Source: Rhizophlyctis rosea
Lineage: Eukaryota > Chytridiomycota > Chytridiomycetes > Rhizophlyctidales > Rhizophlyctidaceae
Direction of reading: 5' to 3'
Length of the DNA stretch: 20,903 bases
Assembly: GCA_027596075.1 (NCBI GenBank)
Contig: JADGJC010000518.1
Location: forward strand, 1 to 20,903
Below are positions 11,228 through 19,567 of the stretch, one piece after another (position 1 is the first letter of the stretch; each line of letters opens with the position of its first letter). Made by a program: the position numbers and the translations under genes. The notes beneath the pieces are model-generated. The model searched no databases. It was not told where the DNA came from and saw only the letters and a list, made by a program, of their open reading frames with translations.

Positions 11228-11487
11228 GTGAAAGTATTCCATCATAAGGGCTCGACTTTTACCAGTGGTTACTTTTCCCCCTTTCACTGTGGAGGTTAGT
11301 GAGGTTCGGTTCCGGGACTGCCATGTCTCCTGCATACCAAGTGCTCCCCGGCCTCTGTGCCATTCTTGGCCTCTGTGCCACCTTCTCGCCTTCGCGAGGT
11401 CGCTCACCTTCTTATGGTGGGGGAAGTGTGAAAGTATCTCAGCATAAGGGCTCGACTTTTACCAGTGGTTATTTTCCCTCCTTTCAC
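11228..11487 (+). repeat. 60-bp direct repeat pair, 200 bp apart
   Basis: Copies are 11228-11287 and 11428-11487. They are identical over the central CATAAGGGCTCGACTTT region and differ by a few substitutions near AGTATTCCAT versus AGTATCTCAG and in the following T/C tract. The 140 bp between them are not repeated after copy 2. Confidence 0.9.
11350..11384 (+). repeat. Short tandem repeat, 18-bp period, two copies
   Basis: GGCCTCTGTGCCATTCTT is followed directly by GGCCTCTGTGCCACCTT. The pair lies between the two 60-bp repeats of the MITE-like element. Confidence 0.8.
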
Positions 11488-11779
11488 ACCCTGTGGCCCA
11501 AACTCCATGAACAAAGTCAGTAACTTGATCAAAGTCGTATGCTGCACGTTTGCAAGACAAGACTCATTTGCTTTCGTTGTGGGGGCCGCGGGCCGCCTTC
11601 GACAACTACCCTCCCCTCATAACGAGATCAGCACGACAGAACGAACCCGAATCGCCCTTTTCGGCGCGCCATTCATTCGTATTGATAGTATTGCACCATG
11701 CACAGGATGAACCATGTGCTGATTGAGTGATTGTCCCATGATGAAGGACTTGAGGGCGAATCAGTGCGCTCCCCCATAC

Positions 11780-12041
11780 CTCCCCCCCACGCAACTTGCA
11801 TCTCGCTTCGAAGAATCAAAGTGGGTTGAATGAAAATTTTCAACGCCTCGGCGCTAATCAGCTCCGAAACATCAATTCGGATGCTTTCGTTCGTTGCCGC
11901 AGAGGGTGTGGACGGAAGTCTGCGCTTGTGGAGGATTGAGGAATGGTTTCGTACGAATAACAACCGTTTTGGTGCTGTTGCGATAAAGTAGCGAAGGTTT
12001 TCCGGAAGGAGAGGCCAACGTGACGTTGCGGTGGTTGACAT
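11780..12041 (-). pseudogene. Family copy A: broken paralogue of the gene at 13371-14105
   Basis: From an ATG at 12041 it reads MSTTATSRWPLLPENLRYF, matching the starts of copies B and C. A one-base deletion near 11983-11987 moves the continuation YRNSTKTVVIRTK into another frame. The central segment corresponding to copy B residues 44-62 (YPFELLLPQLGVLE in B) is missing. A later block, SELISAEALKIFIQPTLI with a following EM, returns in the first frame and aligns with KMIGATTFKTHIHPALI of B. Homology ends near 11780, so the C-terminal half is gone. It is on the same strand as copy C and opposite to B. Two or more lesions make a functional product unlikely. Confidence 0.75.
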
Positions 12042-12350
12042 TCTGGCTTGGGTACGTAATGGTGGATGTTCTGGTGATGGCAGGACTGTGATCTACATCA
12101 ACGATTTGTCTTGTAGGATTAAAGCACTGCTGACGAAGAGCGGAATGTTCATTGATAAGAAAGCATCCAAACCCGGATTCTGTTCGTTTCGCTGCAAAGC
12201 GGTCTCCTTGTTCATCAGTTTTATGCGATGCGCATGACGTCCAGACATGTAAGTGGCAAGCGTGCACCAATAAACATAAGCCATATGATCCAACCGTGAG
12301 GCTCCTGAACGGCCACTTGACAATGAATGACAACATGGCTACTGAAGTAG

Positions 12351-12794
12351 ATCAATGATCTCATTACGACGGCCAAGCAACTGGTCCGTTTACTGCAAGC
12401 GCAACCTATTGGTGCCGCACTGCCGACCTTCAGCAATGCGTATTGGGTGGCGTATCTACATTGGTGGCACGGGGTGCTTATTCATTGCATAAAGGATAAG
12501 CAAAATGCCGGTGTCAGCATGCAGAGTGTTTGCGCTGCCTTTGACATTTTGATTATCAACTGCTTCGTTTCGTCGGATGCTCGTGAAAGACACTTCCGGC
12601 AGGTCGACTTTTGTTGGAAGATTAATGAGACACTGTTGCAAGTAGTGGAAAATGGTTCCAAGAAGTCGCCCCAAAAGGCAGTAATGTCTGTAGCCGACGT
12701 TCCCGGTACATTACACAGTGCGAAACATGATGCTTTTGTGACAATCATTGATGATGCTTGGTGCCGGCTCAAACGTCGCTCACGAGTCGGATGA
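12351..12794 (+). pseudogene. 3' coding relic, possibly from a fungal transcription-factor-type protein
   Basis: After a possible acceptor (GAAGTAG, ending 12350) a frame stays open for 147 codons to a TGA at 12792-12794. It reads as a helical protein: AKQLVRLLQAQP, AYWVAYLHWWHGVLIH, VCAAFDILIINCF. The aromatic/Leu helix followed by a Cys- and Ala-containing helix recalls the middle homology region of fungal zinc-cluster transcription factors, but this is weak and no zinc cluster is present. No upstream exon can be joined, since the sequence to the left belongs to family copy A and its flank. It lacks the C-to-G skew of live exons. It could also be one exon of an unrecognised gene. Confidence 0.3.
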
Positions 12795-13370
12795 ACGGAT
12801 CGGACTGATGCCGCATGGATGCATGAACCAGGAGTTGCACCAGCTACGCTAATAAGAACTGTAAGAGCGCGACCGGCGTCGGGAACTGCTACGAGGATTA
12901 TTCATGGTATAAGGCGCATAATATGATAGTGCTGTGAATGTGTATGGCAGATCGATGCAACCTGCCCACATTGCAACAGACCATTCCTCCTGTTCCATCT
13001 ACAAAGGGCGCGGCCTCGCGCAACAACATTTCCCTCCGGATCCCATTGTGGTTGTCATGTGGATCAGGAGACCCCAAGTCACACCGCCTGTCCATACTTT
13101 TGACTGAGAGTCATATGTCATCCAGTATTGAACATTTGAGTGGTCTGGAACATGCCTTGACCGCTTTGGTTCACCTGATTTTGTAGGATCACCCGAGTTT
13201 CAAGGACCCCGGAACTTTTGCTGTTGCAACTTGCAGCTCATTGGAGACACTTTCACATCTGAGAACCTCGTACTACTCAGTCATAAGTTTCATTACAGTT
13301 CGAACAGTCTCAACCGCCGCCCACCCCAGTGACTTCCGTAGCTGCATTACTCCAGTCAAAGCGCGTCTCG
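12795..13370. other. Intergenic, upstream of family copy B
   Basis: No recognised gene. An 82-codon plus-strand frame at 12938-13186 has no recognised motif. Pyrimidine-rich sequence (CAACCGCCGCCCACCCC, about 13311-13327) precedes the copy B start. No TATA box was seen. Confidence 0.4.
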
Positions 13371-14105
13371 ATGTTGACCACTAACCCAAAAAGCAAGTGG
13401 CCTCTCCTCCCGCCAAACTTCCAACACTTCTATCGCAACAGCACCAAGAACGTCTCCATCCGCACAAAGGCAAAACACTCCCATCGTGACGCCGATGCCG
13501 AATTCCTGTACCCGTTTGAGCTTCTCCTACCACAACTCGGTGTCCTCGAATCGTACCAGTTGACAGCCTCAGCCGCGTCCAACGACCAAATTTTCCTGGG
13601 CATATCAAAGATGATCGGCGCAACAACGTTCAAGACCCATATCCACCCGGCACTCATTCAACAAGGAGAGATGGAAACACCTTATCGTCTCCCTCGCCGA
13701 AACGACTCCCGAGACTTGGGCAATTTGATCCAGGAATTCAAGCCCTCCCTCTTCAGCGTCATCAACTTCCTCGAAGCAGAGCTCTTGCGAAGCACACTAC
13801 AGCAGCATGTCAACAAAGCCCTCCAAGAAATCTACAAGCGGCTGGATTCGAAAGGTTACGAGGTCTTGGAGGGTGGCAAGAGCTTCTGGAAACGCAAGGA
13901 GGGGGAGATTGAGGAGGTTTTGCGACTGTGCGAGTTTAGTACGGAGGTTATTGTGCGTCACAAGATTCAAGAGGGTGCGCAGCGGGTCCATGATGCGCTT
14001 GAGAAGGTGGAGGGTAACTGGGGTTTGCAGTTGATATCAAGTATCGAAGAATCCATCCAAAAAGCGAAGCGTGATCGGAATTTTGGGAGTGTGGGTTCGG
14101 GGTAG
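13371..14105 (+). CDS. Family copy B: intact 244-residue protein of unknown function
   Basis: This is a single exon from ATG 13371 to TAG 14105. The ATG is chosen because copies A and C start at the equivalent point; the open frame extends upstream without another ATG. Conserved blocks shared with A and/or C are KWPLLP (10-14), FYRNSTKNVSIRT (20-32), YPFELLLPQLGVLE (47-60), HIHPALIQQGEM (90-101), VINFLEAELL (130-139), RKEGEIEEVLRLCEF (175-189) and VIVRHKIQEG (193-202). There is no signal peptide or membrane segment. Residues 117-235 look mostly alpha-helical, with coiled-coil potential in the last third. The protein is probably intracellular. I do not recognise the family. The exon starts C-rich (24 C/6 G in 13381-13440) and ends G-rich (27 G/6 C in 13861-13920), like other live genes here. 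It is flanked by two broken paralogues on the opposite strand. Confidence 0.75.
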   Translation: MLTTNPKSKWPLLPPNFQHFYRNSTKNVSIRTKAKHSHRDADAEFLYPFELLLPQLGVLESYQLTASAASNDQIFLGISKMIGATTFKTHIHPALIQQGEMETPYRLPRRNDSRDLGNLIQEFKPSLFSVINFLEAELLRSTLQQHVNKALQEIYKRLDSKGYEVLEGGKSFWKRKEGEIEEVLRLCEFSTEVIVRHKIQEGAQRVHDALEKVEGNWGLQLISSIEESIQKAKRDRNFGSVGSG

Positions 14106-14706
14106 TGGCGTGTTCTTTTACGAGCATGCGTTGTTGAAATTAGGTGTTATGTTGGCAATGTGCGGGGTATCTCGATGAGATTTAGAGCATTCACAGTTTG
14201 CAGTGGCTACCGCTGTTCGAAACAGAGTATAGTTACCTTGATATTGCAGAGAGCACCTTCGCTCTGTAAAAGTGCTGTAGCAATAGAACGTTGCAGTTGG
14301 CATGGATTGCGGTCAGTCGTGATGGCAGCGCAGAGGCAAAAGAAGCACATTCATCATTTTTTTTACAACTACCGAACATCAAATCTCATATGTGTGTAAG
14401 AAATACCATCCAAGCTATCGCTCGCTTCAATTTGGACGCAGATCTTTATTGTTTGGTGGAGCCAACAGATATTCGCTTTTGCCGATGTCATTTTTCAGCC
14501 GGACTTCATCCAAGTGCTTGTCAATGTGATTGCACAACGAAGATTCATGGGATCGAAGACTTGCAAACATCTCATTCGCAACAGAGATGCTATACAACCG
14601 CCTATCCACGATGTGAACTGCTAATTGCTATGACTACTCTTGCTACCGCTAGTGCAGCTCCTCGACAAACTCAACAACGCCCCAGCCGACTCCTGCAGTG
14701 ATCTCT
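14106..14706. other. Intergenic between family copies B and C
   Basis: B and C converge here. No recognised gene. A 136-codon plus-strand frame (14291-14701) has no motif and runs into the 3' flank of copy C, so it is probably chance. Composition is balanced. Confidence 0.4.
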
Positions 14707-15380
14707 CTATCCCTGAATGGTATTCCCACCTTGCTTCTGTTGCGCAATGAAGTCTTCCACCTTCAACAGGATCCGCAGCCCGTCCACACCCCAGAGCGCG
14801 TCCTGAAGCGTATGGCGAACGATGATAGTGATATCAAATTCGCACCGCCGCATGACATCTCTGATTTCCGCCTCCTTCCTCCGCCTCAAGGTCATCATTA
14901 TTCAATGCACCTGTATACACCCCATCATCCAGCTGACGGTAGACATGTGCCAAAGCCGTATCGGCGTTACCTTGGAGGACAGTCTGCAGGTATTCGGCTT
15001 GCAGATAGTTGATAACGTTGAAAAAGGAAGAGGTTGAAGCTGGAGATAAATGAGCTCATATCTCCGATACTTGGGAACGGATTTCTCATTTCTTGCTGGT
15101 GAATCAAGGTGGGATGGATGTATGTTTCGAACTCGTGGGCAGTAATCATGTCCGAGAGGTCCATGGAGGTGATGTTTTCGTTTGGAGTTGTTGAAGTTGA
15201 AGCGTAAGCGTCGAGAACACCGATTTGAGGACGGAGCAGCTCGAAGGGGTATGGAAATTCTGTTCTTTGATATGTGGAAGAAGATCGCTTGGTGGACACT
15301 ATTTTGGTGCTGTTGCGGTAGAAGTACTGGAGATGTGTAGGGAGGCGGGGCCACCTGCTCGATGAGGCGGTAGTTGACAT
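14707..15380 (-). pseudogene. Family copy C: frameshifted paralogue of copy B
   Basis: From ATG 15380 frame 1 reads MSTTASSSRWPRLP, then QYFYRNSTKIVSTK, FPYPFELLRPQIGVLD and TYIHPTLIHQQEM, colinear with B. At an A5 run (15021-15025, plus strand) the frame shifts; the second frame continues as NVINYLQAEYLQTVLQ, matching B residues 129-144. A second shift near 14890-14910 leads to RRRKEAEIRDVMRRCEF and ITIIVRHTLQDAL, matching B 174-204, and ends at the TAG at 14707-14709. Full-length homology with only two frame breaks suggests recent inactivation, or sequencing error in the homopolymer for one of them. The C-to-G gradient is retained. Confidence 0.8.
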
Positions 15381-18300
15381 GTTCGAGTTGGTGTGGATGC
15401 TAACACGCTGGATCTAGTAAATTTGGGACAGTGGAGTGATGAGATGACTACAATCAATTGCTGTTGATGACAATTTATTCCACTGAGGAACTCAACAAGA
15501 GTAGCAAATTGCCCGTTGAATATATCAGCTTACCGCGTCGAAGTACGTTGAAACAAAGCCAGAAACCGGATATGCCAGGCCGCTCCGTCGATAACATACA
15601 TGACATAATTGGCAGGCAGCCCATCAAAAACGGTGCCATATGTTCAGCATGATGGATGTTTCAAAAATTAGGTCAAGTGATTGCCGCGAGATCTCTCATA
15701 CACATATGGGGAGTGCCCCGGCAACTTGTGTCAATGGCACAACCGGCATGATATCGTGTACACCTTCGATTTCCTTCCTGTAGCTGTGATAAGTGTGCTA
15801 ACGGATCGGGTCCTTGGCAGTTACTTGCAGTTCCGAGTATTGGACTTGGAGCACGAGATTGCATGCCAGGGTGGACAGTTGAAAGTCCTCCAACAGGGCT
15901 GAATCAACGGGACGCGATTTGCGCATGGCATGCACAGGAATGGTGTTTCGCGTTTGAAACCGTACTGCACAGTTGGAATGTTACGGTCTGCCGCAGTGGT
16001 CTCATGATCGTCAATGCATCATTTCTCTGTCGATATTGGACACAAGATGGATAGCAATGCGCATTCAACGACTCGTGTTGCAGCAGTCCAATCTGCTTCC
16101 TTATCAACTCAAGGCGTTATTCCGTAAGGTTCTGACGACAGATTTCTCACCCAGAAACATGGCGGTAACCCGGAATTGTCCGGCGTAAATGAGACCTTCT
16201 TCTCAAACCTGTCATAGATTGTTTCAATGTCTCATAGCCGGCATCGAAGTTAACTCAGCTGACGGGTTTCAGCACTCCTGATCAAGTCAGCAACCAAATA
16301 CCTGTTCTAACTCGAGACGATACCATCATGTGATTCTCTTGTTTACCTCCTGCCGGGTGCATTTTTGAGCGACAGCGGTCGGCGGTCAGGCGGCTCAGGT
16401 TGGCCGCTGCCAGTGCTTTTGTGCATTAGACGAAGATTGGTCTGATGCTGAGGTAAATTTTCTGAACATTTCGGCGCTGGCGGCTGCGGTGCGTCATTGT
16501 ACAGACACGCCGTCATCCCCATGCCACAACAACGATGGGTCAAAAGCAAGTCAAAAAATAATGACGACGGACAGGTATTGCCAACTGGATACAGTATGAG
16601 TTTCACCGCAGCAGAGATTCATAATCAGGCGAACGCAATGATCCTGAAGCAGGGATAAGCTGAAGGGATTGCATTGGGCTCAACGATCGTGTGCACGTCA
16701 GCATCCACCTTCCTCAGTGACCATCCTGTCCGTGAAAACAAACAAAAAGAATAGATCTCGACATCAAACCGTATGCGTGCGATAGTTCGTTTGTCAATCA
16801 ATGTTTGATCAGGTCATACGATTTCACCACGTTTCAATGGAATAATACCGGAAGTCCGCCGAAAGTACTGAACGAGAGCATTTCGAAATTTCTGAATGTG
16901 CAATGCCCGCTTCCTTGCACTCCCATTTCATCAGTTGCTGACCTAGGATTTGAAGAGTTGATTTGACAGGTCTCTATACTCCTCCTATTGTACTTGAAAG
17001 GATTTGATAACATTCATGGAAAGATTTTCGAGGGTTTGAGTAATCGAAACTCTTTGTGGGCGCATGTGGAACCACGCGTTGTCACAATGACATGGGCGCA
17101 TCATTCATGCCGTAGTTGCTAGAGCGAGGTATTGTAGTGGGGATGATTCTTGCGGATGTGTCCATCTTCGTTTCCTCATTTTTTGTAGTCCTCTCAAACA
17201 CTGGAAAAAACCACAACGCAAATTTGAAGCCCACCGAATAGACGCATTTCAAGACGCAACAGGGACCTCAACAACAGCTCCGCGGGCATCGGATGACCGG
17301 TGAAGGGGCAGTGTGGCGACAATTGTTCGCAAGGCACTCAAGAGGCAACAGGTGGATGCCACAAGAATTGGACGAGCGTACAAATGGTGCATGGGGACGT
17401 AACAGCGAGTATGATGCGATACAAAAAGATGAATTGGATTGCCCAACCGATTACGCACCGCCTTTGCCCATCGAGTTTTGGCTGTCCACGATGGCGATCG
17501 CATGGAGGTTCCAAGGAAATGCCTGAAGAATCATTTTTCAGGTTGATCGCACCAAAAAGCATACAACCCGAATGCAGACACACAACACTTGTCGGCAAAG
17601 GCCGAGCAATCTTAAAGTCTACACAAATATAGAAAGTATCTCATCCTAGTCAGACCTCCTGTTTCGATCTGCTTCATGGATGTGTTTGACATCTCTTTGT
17701 ACGCATGAACGTCTGACAACTCGTAAAAGCACGTGCTCATGCAACACAGTGGTTGGCCCCAAGACTCGAAAGAAGTGATTGTGCAATCAACGAATGCGGT
17801 TGAATGATGATTCTTTACCAATCAATGCAGATCAAGGGTAGCCCAGTTTGGGACAAGCAGGATTCCGTTGAAAAGGGAACAGAGGCAACCGCATCTGTGA
17901 AACTCGGAAATATAGCGGTATATCTCTCACTGACAATGGGGAAATCGGCACTGTCTGCTCAAAGTGTCCAGCCACTTTCTTTCCAATGTCAGACCAAAAA
18001 GAACTAAGAATTATACAAAAGAGGGAGCAAAGAATGACCGGAGCTACCGATGTCGATCCATCATAGGTGTACTGCCTGGACTTCAATTTCATCAAAGAGA
18101 CGATCCTAAGCAGGTCTCAAAATCAGAAGATTGTGACTGGTTGTTAACTGAAGTGACGGAGATTCTGGAGAATGCGATTGGGCGCGTGCAATACACTGAA
18201 AGATACTGAATACTACTTGCAGCTGGTGCATCATTTGCAGAGTACCTCTTGTTCTCTTGGCAGATTGTTTTGCTTTTGATGGGACAATCACTGTTCATGG

Positions 18301-18687
18301 AAACCGTGAATCCATCTTAGAAGTGGCTGTGAGCCGGCGAAGTCGGCGGTTGCAGCTATGCCATTGCATGTCGCAACTGTCCGTGGACGCCAAAAAGGGT
18401 AGTTCAGCTACGAGAGTGATATTGATTGACCACGTCGCTATCCAAGCGTTAAATACTAATCTCCTTCGCTCAGATATCAACCACCATTGGCAACAAGTTG
18501 CATCCACCGGGCCCTGATACGTTTGCCCAAAATTTCGGACAGATGTGAAGCGTGTGATTGACGAACCGGCAAAAGAACGAGCGGGGATTCTCATCATTAA
18601 ATAACCAAAGAAAGAAACTGAATAGGCGGCGACCTCACCGTTCCTCATCGTGTGCATAAGCGGCGATTACTGGGGAATTTGGTTTGA
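15381..18687. other. Long gene-poor interval, no recognised gene
   Basis: Short open frames such as 15681-15902, 15973-16188, 17293-17526, 17964-18209 and 18257-18517 show no recognised domains, and no consistent splice joins were found. One segment at about 15820-15890 (LQFRVLDLEHEIACQGGQLK) has coiled-coil-like spacing, but it is isolated. No tRNA, rRNA or obvious long repeat was seen. The exon-type C-to-G skew is absent throughout, supporting a non-coding or decayed state. Confidence 0.4.
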
Positions 18688-19215
18688 ATGGATCTGGATG
18701 ATTTTTTGCCTTTCGGGTACTGGGGAACGGATGGCAAAGTGCATCCGCCACTATCCTGCCTCAATTTGACCAGTATCAACGCATACTCCAGAGGGCGGCG
18801 GGTAAACCAAAACCTTTGCAAACCCCCTTTGCAGTGTCGTTTGTTGGTTCATTGTGGCCGACATAACCCTCTCGCATATCTGCACTGCTGTCGGTGGACC
18901 GAGGATACCAAGGAGACCATGCCTGGCTGCATCGAAGCTGCACCTGCTATGCTCGGCGCTGATTCTGGGGTTTGTATGGAAGAAGGTGGGAGACGGGTTG
19001 AAAGTAATCGAGCAACACCAACCATACCGAGACTCGCGAAGAAAGTTCGCTCGAGGGGACCTGTGGGTGCATCTCGGTCCACGCCTGGCCTGGCTCGCTC
19101 GAACCACCCGTTGCTGCGTAGCTTACGCATTGTTCTACCGCTAAGCTACCGGCCCGTCAACCAAGGGTTGCACGACGTCAAAATGGGCGAAGCAGTGGTT
19201 GTTGAACAGCCATAG
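18688..19215 (+). other. 175-codon open frame, doubtful gene
   Basis: An ATG-initiated frame starts MDLDDFLPFGYWGTDGK and has no recognised domain. Its last quarter reads through the antisense of a tRNA-like sequence (19086-19155), which argues against a protein gene. Overlapping frames on both strands are also open. It is reported only because of its length in an otherwise empty interval. Confidence 0.15.
19086..19155 (-). pseudogene. Degenerate tRNA-like sequence
   Basis: The 5' part reads GGGCCGGTAGCTTAGCGGTAG, sharing acceptor and A-box sequence with the element at 19283-19350. A TGCG/CGCA anticodon-like stem with loop TAAGCTA follows, without the universal U33. The T-arm region (GGTTCGAGC) and 3' acceptor (CAGGCCA) pair poorly: five of seven acceptor pairs form and the T-stem is broken. 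No T-run terminator follows. It is probably a decayed tRNA gene or tRNA-derived repeat. Confidence 0.4.
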
Positions 19216-19282
19216 ATCAGGGCAATCGCTCGCCGTCAAGTCATCCAACAAAATGTAACGAAACGAAAGTGAACAACGAAAA

Positions 19283-19350
19283 TGGACCGGGCGGGAATCG
19301 AACGCGCGTCTCCGGGTTTCCACAGTGCTCTACCACTGAGCTACCGGCCC
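19283..19350 (-). tRNA. tRNA-like Pol III gene, 68 nt, atypical anticodon arm
   Basis: GGGCCGG pairs fully with CCGGTCC (one G-U), discriminator A. The D-arm is GCTC-AGTGGTA-GAGC. The T-loop is TTCGATT with a stem carrying one C-C mismatch. The A box (TAGCTCAGTGG) and B box (CGTTCGATTCC) are intact, and TTTT follows the discriminator directly (19282-19279), as expected for Pol III. Only 18 nt separate position 26 from the T-stem, about four fewer than normal, and they do not form a standard five-pair anticodon stem, so no anticodon can be assigned. It may be a decayed tRNA gene, a tRNA-derived SINE head or an unusual tRNA. It lies 217 bp upstream of the divergently oriented ankyrin-like gene. 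Confidence 0.5.
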
Positions 19351-19567
19351 GTATCATCGAAACAACTGCCTCCAAGTCAAATAGATCAGTACAATGCGGT
19401 ACATTTGCCATCCCTCCAGCCGACCGGCAAACTTCTTCTCCTGCCGTGACGTTCCAACCCACCGCTTATGTCATCCAAGCCAAGCCACACCTCCTCAACA
19501 TCCTTCAACCCAAAGCAGAACCTGAAGATTCTCCCGCTTGGCGCTTTCTCCACGTGCGCCTGCACCA

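Larger units (their letters stand above)
11227..11488. mobile_element. MITE-like element with 8-bp terminal inverted repeats and internal direct repeats
   Basis: The element starts TGTGAAAG and ends CTTTCACA, an exact 8-bp inverted pair. Inside are two 60-bp direct repeats exactly 200 bp apart (11228-11287 and 11428-11487). Each itself begins GTGAAAG and ends CTTTCAC, and they share AAGGGCTCGACTTTTACCAG. No transposase is encoded and no clear target-site duplication is visible (flanks CTCC and CCCT). It could be a miniature transposon, a solo composite of two short elements, or a partial 200-bp satellite. Confidence 0.5.

Noticed and set aside
11228..11487. CRISPR array
   Set aside because: There are only two repeat copies of 60 bp with a 140-bp spacer, and the context is eukaryotic.
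18688..19215. 175-codon frame as a real gene
   Set aside because: It reads through antisense tRNA-like sequence, has no domain and competes with open frames on both strands; kept only as a low-confidence note.
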